A stretch of DNA of 64,000 nucleotides from LC029 sp036676475 (lineage in GTDB: Bacteria; Bacillota; Bacilli; Aneurinibacillales; RAOX-1), in assembly GCA_036676475.1 (NCBI GenBank), contig JAKFCU010000102.1, positions 1 to 64,000 on the forward strand, in the 5' to 3' direction. How positions within the stretch are numbered: position 1 is the stretch's first letter; each line of letters opens with the position of its first letter. Position numbers and translations under genes: made by a program. The notes under the pieces were generated by a model, which was not told the DNA's origin, made no database searches, and saw only the letters and a list, made by a program, of their open reading frames with translations. Of the stretch, positions 59,126 through 64,000 are shown piece by piece.

Positions 59126-59229
59126 AAGAAAGCTACTAGCGTAAGCTTTATGCATATAATACCCGACCGATGGGTAAAGAAAGCTACTGTTGCGTAGCCT
59201 TATACTTATAATACTTGATCTCTAAGTAT
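59126..59229 (+). repeat. Two-hairpin interspersed repeat, perfect tandem I1-I2
   Basis: I1 (59126-59176) has AGCTACTAGCGTAAGCT and hairpin 2 TACCC-GACCGAT-GGGTA. I2 (59177-59229) follows with no gap and has hairpin 1 GCTAC-TGTTGC-GTAGC and hairpin 2 ATACTT-GATCTCT-AAGTAT. The pair ends 21 bp before the dcuS-like start codon, so it would form its leader. Confidence 0.85.
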
Positions 59230-59250
59230 GACTAAAACCGAGGTACAAGC

Positions 59251-60909
59251 ATGGACCAACATCAATATTCCCCAAAGCAGAAGAGGATTAGACTTCCTGA
59301 GAGGTATAGAATTACCTTGAGTCTACGAGCTAAGATTGGGATCCTCGTGTTCTGTCTGGTTCTTTTAACTACTGTGATTAGTGGTTCCATGCTAATCGAG
59401 AAAGTTTATTCTGCCATCGAAAAAGAGCTTGGACAGCGTGCTTTAGCCATTGCTCGTACCGTAGCACAAGTCGATGAAGTCATCCGATATACAGGAACAC
59501 TTGAAGGATTTCAGGTCATACAGCCCATTGCTGATAAAATCCGGTTAGCTACAAATGTGGAGTATATTGTTGTCTTTGATATGAACAAGATCCGTTATTC
59601 CCATCCGTTAAAGGATCGGATAGGAACCGTATTCGAAGGTGGCGATGAAGGACCGGCTTTAGCTGAACATGCTTATATTTCCAGAGCCTATGGCGTAAAT
59701 GGTCCTTCCATTCGAGCCTTTGTTCCTCTGATGAACAATTCCAAGCAAATCGGTGTTGTGGTGGTTGGGATGGTGACCCCCACCTACTTAAAACTACTGG
59801 AAGAATACCGGAATGATTTATATTTTGCCCTGTTTACGGCTCTCTTTATCGGTCTACTAGGCGCTTTTATGCTCGCTTACAACATTAAGAAGCAAATGTT
59901 TAACATGGAACCAGGGGAAATTGCCCGTTTGCTGGAGGAGCGTGTTTCTGTTTTCCATTCCATTGGGGAAGGGATCATTGCGGTTGATACGAACTATAGA
60001 ATTACCATAGCGAATCCTAAAGCTTGTGAAATCCTTGGTTTGGATCAATCTGTAGTAGGCCAGAACATTGACGATGTAATTCCTGATTCCCAACTCCCTC
60101 AAGTTATTCAAACGGGGCTGCCACAGTATAACCAAGACCGAATGATTGGTCAAACCAAAATCCTAGCCAGTCGATTGCCCATTAAAGCCAAGGGCCGAAT
60201 TGTTGGAGCGGTTGCCACATTTCAGGATAAAACCACCATATTTAATATGGCGGAGGAACTGACTGGGGTTAAGCAATTTATTGAGGCTTTGCGTGTACAA
60301 AATCATGAATACATGAATAAGATGCATACTATTGCAGGTTTAATCCAGTTAGGAAAAACGGATCAAGCCCTCAACTATATTTTTGATACAACAGAACAAC
60401 AAGAAGAACTGGCCGCTTTCTTGACCAATCATATCTGTGATTATAGCCTATCTGGACTTCTCCTTGGTAAGGTTAGTCGGGCTAAGGAACTGGGAATCCA
60501 GCTTCATATAGACCGCGGCAGCGGATTGAAATCGATTCCAAAGCAATGGGATGCCAGTGTCATGGTGGCGGTCTTGGGAAACCTATTAGAAAATGCCATG
60601 GAAGCCCTTCAGGGTCAAGCGCTTGAACAGCGCAAAATCTATTGTTCCATTAGGGAAGAAGACGACGCTCTGCAAATTATCGTGGAGGATAACGGTCCCG
60701 GAATCCCTGAGGAGATTCTTGACCTCATCTACATTCAAGGCTTCTCTACTAAAGGCAATAAACATAAAAACCGCGGAATCGGTTTGGCTCTTATTTATCA
60801 ATACGTGGAAAGTGCCGGGGGAACCATTGAGCTTGATACCGATCCATCCTACGGAACAAGCTTCACCCTAATCATACCAAAGCATCCAGACGGAGAGGGG
60901 GATTCATAG
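59251..60909 (+). CDS. DcuS/CitA-type sensor histidine kinase
   Basis: The 552-residue kinase has a membrane helix at about 29-50, a periplasmic sCache domain (YIVVFDMNKIRYSHPLKDRI, GPSIRAFVPLMNNSKQIGVV) of the C4-dicarboxylate/citrate-sensing type, a second helix at about 190-212, a cytoplasmic PAS domain (FHSIGEGIIAVDTNYRITIA), and a SpoOB-like H-box with VQNHEYMNKMHTIAGL (phospho-His in NHEYMNK), then HATPase_c (DNGPGIPEEIL, RGIGLALI). It is followed directly by its regulator gene. A TRAP dicarboxylate permease 2.1 kb away is a likely target. Confidence 0.92.
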   Translation: MDQHQYSPKQKRIRLPERYRITLSLRAKIGILVFCLVLLTTVISGSMLIEKVYSAIEKELGQRALAIARTVAQVDEVIRYTGTLEGFQVIQPIADKIRLATNVEYIVVFDMNKIRYSHPLKDRIGTVFEGGDEGPALAEHAYISRAYGVNGPSIRAFVPLMNNSKQIGVVVVGMVTPTYLKLLEEYRNDLYFALFTALFIGLLGAFMLAYNIKKQMFNMEPGEIARLLEERVSVFHSIGEGIIAVDTNYRITIANPKACEILGLDQSVVGQNIDDVIPDSQLPQVIQTGLPQYNQDRMIGQTKILASRLPIKAKGRIVGAVATFQDKTTIFNMAEELTGVKQFIEALRVQNHEYMNKMHTIAGLIQLGKTDQALNYIFDTTEQQEELAAFLTNHICDYSLSGLLLGKVSRAKELGIQLHIDRGSGLKSIPKQWDASVMVAVLGNLLENAMEALQGQALEQRKIYCSIREEDDALQIIVEDNGPGIPEEILDLIYIQGFSTKGNKHKNRGIGLALIYQYVESAGGTIELDTDPSYGTSFTLIIPKHPDGEGDS

Positions 60910-61605
60910 ATGCAAGAGAATATCAGAACCTTAATTGTAGAAGATGATCCGATGGTCGCAGAAGTGAATAGGGGATTCTTGGAAGCCACCGGTGGCTTTG
61001 AAATTGTCGGTCTTGCCCGCTCAGGGTTGGAAGCCTTGACATTGATTCAAACCACCCAACCTCAGTTGGTTATTTTGGATATTTTCTTACCTGATCTAAA
61101 CGGGTTGGAAACCTTAGCTGAAATCCGCAAGAGAAATGAACCCGTCGATGTCATCATGGTGACTGCTGCCCGTGATTCAGAAACGATTACAAATGTTTTT
61201 CGATATGGAGCGATTGATTATATCGTCAAACCCTTTAAATTTGACCGATTCAAAAGAGCTCTTGAATCTTATCTGACTCTTCGCCGAACCCTCTTGAAGG
61301 ATTCGCTCGATCAGGAAGAAATCGACCGCCTTTCCCCTAAGAATCAAACCGTATCTGCTCCGAATCCACAGGTAGAACAGTCCCTACCCAAAGGACTAAA
61401 CGAAGTGACACTTAAACAGATTCTTCTATTTTTGCTTAAGCAGTCCACCCCTCTCTCTGCCGAGGAAGTAGCTGAAGGAGTAGGGCTTGCACGGGTAACT
61501 GCGAGAAGATACCTCGATTACTTGGAGAAATCGAAAAAAATTAAACTCGAAATTCAATACGGGTCGGTGGGCCGTCCGATAAATCGATATCATGTAACTT
61601 CATAA
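60910..61605 (+). CDS. CitB/DcuR-family response regulator
   Basis: The 231-residue regulator starts at the ATG immediately after the kinase stop. The receiver domain has VEDDPMV and phospho-acceptor D57 (VILDIFLPDLNG) and the YIVKPF lysine. The C-terminal domain is a helix-turn-helix typical of the DcuR/CitB/MalR class (PLSAEEVAEGVGLARVTARR, then YLDYLEKSKKIKLEIQYGSV). It should regulate uptake or fermentation of dicarboxylates. Confidence 0.92.
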   Translation: MQENIRTLIVEDDPMVAEVNRGFLEATGGFEIVGLARSGLEALTLIQTTQPQLVILDIFLPDLNGLETLAEIRKRNEPVDVIMVTAARDSETITNVFRYGAIDYIVKPFKFDRFKRALESYLTLRRTLLKDSLDQEEIDRLSPKNQTVSAPNPQVEQSLPKGLNEVTLKQILLFLLKQSTPLSAEEVAEGVGLARVTARRYLDYLEKSKKIKLEIQYGSVGRPINRYHVTS

Positions 61606-61608
61606 TGA

Positions 61609-61657
61609 AGGAGTTAGAGAGGAAATTCTACCCCTATTCCCCTCTAACTCCTTTTTA
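61609..61657 (+). terminator. Terminator of the DcuSR-like operon
   Basis: AGGAGTTAGAGAGG and CCTCTAACTCCT are perfect 12-bp (plus two) arms around a 16-nt loop, followed by TTTTATT. Confidence 0.88.
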
Positions 61658-61711
61658 TTCGTCATTTTTCTACTTTATTCATATAAATCAGCAAAATAAA
61701 GAATCAACCCG

Positions 61712-62065
61712 TTACAATCGGGCAATCCCCTCCCAAATTTGCTTTAGCTTCCCTAATTCTGCAAGAGCGAGAGCTCTCTCTTTTTCTTCTATATATGTCG
61801 TTAATTGTTCAATGGAAATATCTAAATCGGTAATATCACTTGAACTGGCATTCAGCGATACCCTGTTCCGAATTTGTCCCCAGCCGATTTGCAGACGTTT
61901 TTGTATCGTTTTCGCTTCCTCCCACTGCTCGTTTTTAATTTGTTCCTGTGTCTTTTCAATTAATTTTCTTAAATCCTGCTGTTCATTCATAGGGGCTTTG
62001 AAGGGATTGAAACATCCGGTTAAAAGAAACAATGTTAAAACGCACACGACGATAATCGGCTTCAT
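61712..62065 (-). CDS. DUF4363-type lipoprotein
   Basis: The 117-residue product has a lipoprotein signal ending in lipobox LLTGC (Cys18). The mature part is helical and charged (LRKLIEKTQEQIKNEQWEEA, then SIEQLTTYIEEKERALALAE), matching the DUF4363 pattern. It follows the DUF421 gene by 2 nt, the usual partner arrangement in bacilli. The function is unknown, and a spore-membrane role is only suggested by context. Confidence 0.8.
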   Translation of the reverse strand: MKPIIVVCVLTLFLLTGCFNPFKAPMNEQQDLRKLIEKTQEQIKNEQWEEAKTIQKRLQIGWGQIRNRVSLNASSSDITDLDISIEQLTTYIEEKERALALAELGKLKQIWEGIARL

Positions 62066-62067
62066 TT

Positions 62068-62934
62068 CTAGTTCCTCCTATTTGCGATATGGGTTTCTAA
62101 TCTCCTGAGAATTTCATCCATTTTTTCTTTCATGTGAAGATAATCTCTTTTGGCTATGGGATCATCAGAAAGTAAATGATACTGGTGGAAATCTGCCTGT
62201 AGCTGATAGAGATTGGTCAATATCTTCTCATCCCCTGGATTTACATTTTCCTCCCATTCTTTCTTCATATCAATGTGCAGTTGGTTGCCATTGATTTGTG
62301 CCAGCATAACTTCCGAAGAATCGTGAACCCCTTGCTTTCTTAGACTTCCTTCTAACCATACGCTATCTAACCCGGCTTCCAGGAGTCTTTCATGATTCAC
62401 TTTGCCATCTTTAATCACTGTAAAAGGCAGTTCCTCCTTTTTCACCTGAATTTTCAAGTCTGCTGCAGTAATGGGCCGTTTATCCGCTCTAGGCATAACG
62501 CTTAATTGACCATTGACTTCTAAAATGGCAAATTCCACATCAGTTATGGAAAAGATATTTTTTTGGCGCAATAGCAACATTAATTGGTCCAAATCCATTC
62601 GTTCTTTTTTAATATTTTGGTCTACAATCCTTCCGCTCCGGATAACCACCCTCGGCTCTCCTTCGATATATTTCCTCGCTATCGGGCTTTTTAAAGTCAA
62701 TATAGCCAGTCCAACCGGAATGATCCCCCAAACGATAATACCCACCACTCCATTAATCGATTGAATTTCTAACTCAATGGACATGGCGGAGGCAATCGAC
62801 CCGATCGTGATCCCCACTAAATATTCAAAAACCGTTAACTGTGATAGCTGCTGTTTCCCTATGAAACGAGTAAATATAAACAATACTAGGAAGGAAAACA
62901 TAGAGCGTATAAAGACAAGAAGTGAAACTGACAT
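62068..62934 (-). CDS. DUF421 (YetF/YcaP-like) membrane protein
   Basis: The product has about 288 residues. Three N-terminal membrane helices (about 1-80, with RFIGKQQLSQLTVFEYLVGI, TIGSIASAMS) are followed by a cytoplasmic DUF421 domain (VVIRSGRIVDQNIKKERMDL, DLDQLMLLLRQKNIFSITDV, EFAILEVNGQLSV). I chose ATG 62934, preceded by GGGGTGAT; ATG 62940 and GTG 62943 are also possible. DUF421 proteins occur in spoVA2mob-type operons and affect spore heat resistance. This pair with DUF4363 is unlinked from the spoVA operon at 15-17 kb. Confidence 0.88.
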   Translation of the reverse strand: MSVSLLVFIRSMFSFLVLFIFTRFIGKQQLSQLTVFEYLVGITIGSIASAMSIELEIQSINGVVGIIVWGIIPVGLAILTLKSPIARKYIEGEPRVVIRSGRIVDQNIKKERMDLDQLMLLLRQKNIFSITDVEFAILEVNGQLSVMPRADKRPITAADLKIQVKKEELPFTVIKDGKVNHERLLEAGLDSVWLEGSLRKQGVHDSSEVMLAQINGNQLHIDMKKEWEENVNPGDEKILTNLYQLQADFHQYHLLSDDPIAKRDYLHMKEKMDEILRRLETHIANRRN

Positions 62935-63021
62935 TTCCATCACCCCAAATGATTTAATTTGGTTATTATTCCCTTGTTTCTTGTTTTCTAGTTTAATGCC
63001 CCACTTTTAGTCAAAAATAAG

Positions 63022-63046
63022 AAGCCTCCCCCAATGGGAAGGCTTC
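63022..63046 (-). terminator. Terminator of dctM
   Basis: On the minus strand AAGCCTTCCC and GGGGAGGCTT pair around a 4-nt loop and are followed by CTTATTTTTG. It begins 6 nt after the dctM stop. Confidence 0.88.
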
Positions 63047-63051
63047 TTTTT

Positions 63052-64000
63052 CTACTCCATCATTTGCGGCAGCCACAAGGAAATCTGCGGGAAAATAACA
63101 AGTAGTGCTAAGACTAAAACAAAAAGAACAATGAATGGAATGACCCCTTTTACGACGTCCCCTAGCTTTTCTTTAGCAATTCCACTTACGACGAATAAAT
63201 TTAATCCAACAGGTGGTGTAATCATTGCCAACTCCATGTTAACGGTCATGATAATCGCAAAGTGGATTGGATCGATTCCTAGATGTTTGATAATCGGAAG
63301 CAAAATCGGAAGCGTAATTAAGATAATAGAAACCGCTTCTAAGAATGTTCCCATGATGAAGAATAGGATGTTTACGATAATGAAGAAGACCCACTTATTC
63401 ATATTGCTTTCTGCAATCCATTCCCCTACATGGTGTGGAACTTGGGCATTCGTCAGATATAAGCCAAATAAACTGGCTGCTGCAATGATCAAATAAATCA
63501 TCGAAGTAATATTAATCGATTCAACTAGAATCGGACGAACATCTTTCCAGCCCATCTCTTTATAGATAAAAACAGAAACAATAATGGCGTACGCTACGGC
63601 TATAACCGCTGATTCGGTCGGAGTAGCCACTCCTGTATAGATACTTCCCAAGATAAGGATGGGCAGGAAAGCCCCCCAAATTGCCTTAATTGAAGCCTTC
63701 ATTCGCTCAGAACCGGACGCTTTCACATCTTTGCCGTATCCGTTCTTCTTAGCATAATAAATAGCGGAAGTAATCAGTACCCCACCCAAAAGAACTCCCG
63801 GGATAACCCCTGCCATAAATAGTTTACCGATCGATTCTTCCGCGGTAATCCCATAGATAATGAACGGGATACTAGGAGGGATTAAAATCCCTAAGGTTCC
63901 AGAAGCTGCAACTAAACCCATGGCATATTTCTTATCATATCCCGCACTTGTCATGGCAGGAATCATGATTGATCCAATGGCAGCCGCTGTAGCTGGACTA
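63052..64000 (-). CDS. dctM: TRAP transporter large permease DctM (3' part; 5' end outside the window)
   Basis: The reading frame enters from the right edge (residues SPATAAAIGSIMIPAMTSAG) and runs 316 codons to the stop. It has about eight membrane helices, with the signatures ATAAAIGS, GILIPPSIPFIIYG and ITPPVGLNLFVVSGIA of the DctM family. The large permease forms the ion-coupled channel of a TRAP dicarboxylate uptake system; dctP and dctQ should lie further right. It is a likely target of the nearby DcuSR-type regulators. Confidence 0.95.
   Translation of the reverse strand, partial: SPATAAAIGSIMIPAMTSAGYDKKYAMGLVAASGTLGILIPPSIPFIIYGITAEESIGKLFMAGVIPGVLLGGVLITSAIYYAKKNGYGKDVKASGSERMKASIKAIWGAFLPILILGSIYTGVATPTESAVIAVAYAIIVSVFIYKEMGWKDVRPILVESINITSMIYLIIAAASLFGLYLTNAQVPHHVGEWIAESNMNKWVFFIIVNILFFIMGTFLEAVSIILITLPILLPIIKHLGIDPIHFAIIMTVNMELAMITPPVGLNLFVVSGIAKEKLGDVVKGVIPFIVLFVLVLALLVIFPQISLWLPQMME

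Noticed and set aside
59126..59229. Tandem repeat considered as a CRISPR array
   Set aside because: Only two units, no unique spacers of constant size, no cas genes, and the same units are scattered singly through the window.
61605..62108. 167-codon plus-strand frame after the DcuR-like gene
   Set aside because: It runs through the operon terminator and antisense to the DUF4363 lipoprotein gene.

Overview
The window is a chromosomal segment of an endospore-forming, low-to-mid GC member of Bacillales. The evidence is the complete ctsR-to-tuf supercluster in the Bacillus gene order, a SigH gene, a spoVAC-spoVAD-spoVAEb operon, a Spo0E-like protein, YhcN/YlaJ and DUF1657 spore proteins, and a McsA/McsB/ClpC/CtsR system. 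The selenocysteine and selenouridine genes suggest a Paenibacillaceae or Aneurinibacillus/Ammoniphilus-like lineage, but this is a guess. No insertion sequence, prophage or CRISPR array was seen.

Layout. 1-6.5 kb: a solitary ParB-like protein, an OmpR-type two-component system, a secreted SIMPL protein, a CNNM/CorC-type membrane protein and small membrane proteins. 6.5-10.5 kb: a zinc alcohol dehydrogenase, glycyl-tRNA synthetase under a glycine T-box, a possible small RNA, and a four-tRNA operon (Asn-Glu-Gly-Pro in transcription order). 10.5-19 kb: citrate synthase, a YkvI-like transporter, UppP, and a spore-germination/sporulation block (Spo0E-like, SpoVAE/AD/AC, DUF1657, two microproteins of 53 and 39 aa, YhcN). 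19-23.7 kb: a selenium block of selA, a GT4 glycosyltransferase, a selD that itself carries an in-frame selenocysteine UGA, and mnmH (selU). 23.7-58.3 kb, all on the minus strand: ctsR-mcsA-mcsB-clpC, radA-disA-pssA-yacL-ispD-ispF-gltX, cysE-cysS-mrnC-rlmB-rae1-sigH, rpmG-secE-nusG-rplK, rplA, rplJ-rplL, rsmC-like, rpoB-rpoC, ybxF-rpsL-rpsG-fusA-tuf. 58.3-64 kb: a HAD phosphatase, a DcuS/DcuR-type two-component system, a DUF4363 lipoprotein plus DUF421 protein, and the 3' part of a TRAP dicarboxylate permease (dctM).

Regulation visible in the sequence: T-boxes before glyQS and cysE-cysS, a CtsR operator of three heptads over the ctsR start site, an L10-type leader before rplJ, a bacterial SECIS candidate inside selD, and many intrinsic terminators.

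The most unusual signal is a family of about 50-bp interspersed repeats (at least ten recognisable full or half copies, two of them perfect head-to-tail tandems). Each full copy can form two hairpins. The second stem varies between copies by matched changes on both arms (TT/AA, CC/GG, CT/AG, TC/GA), which argues for selection on structure. Copies lie in the tRNA leader, between rplK and rplA, between rpsG and fusA, between radA and clpC, in the glyQS leader, before dcuS, and inside the 3' end of a coding gene. Other leads are the SenB-like glycosyltransferase between selA and selD, a translation start whose Shine-Dalgarno sequence is brought near by a 29-nt hairpin, a nested palindrome inside the tRNA operon, and DnaA-box clusters.
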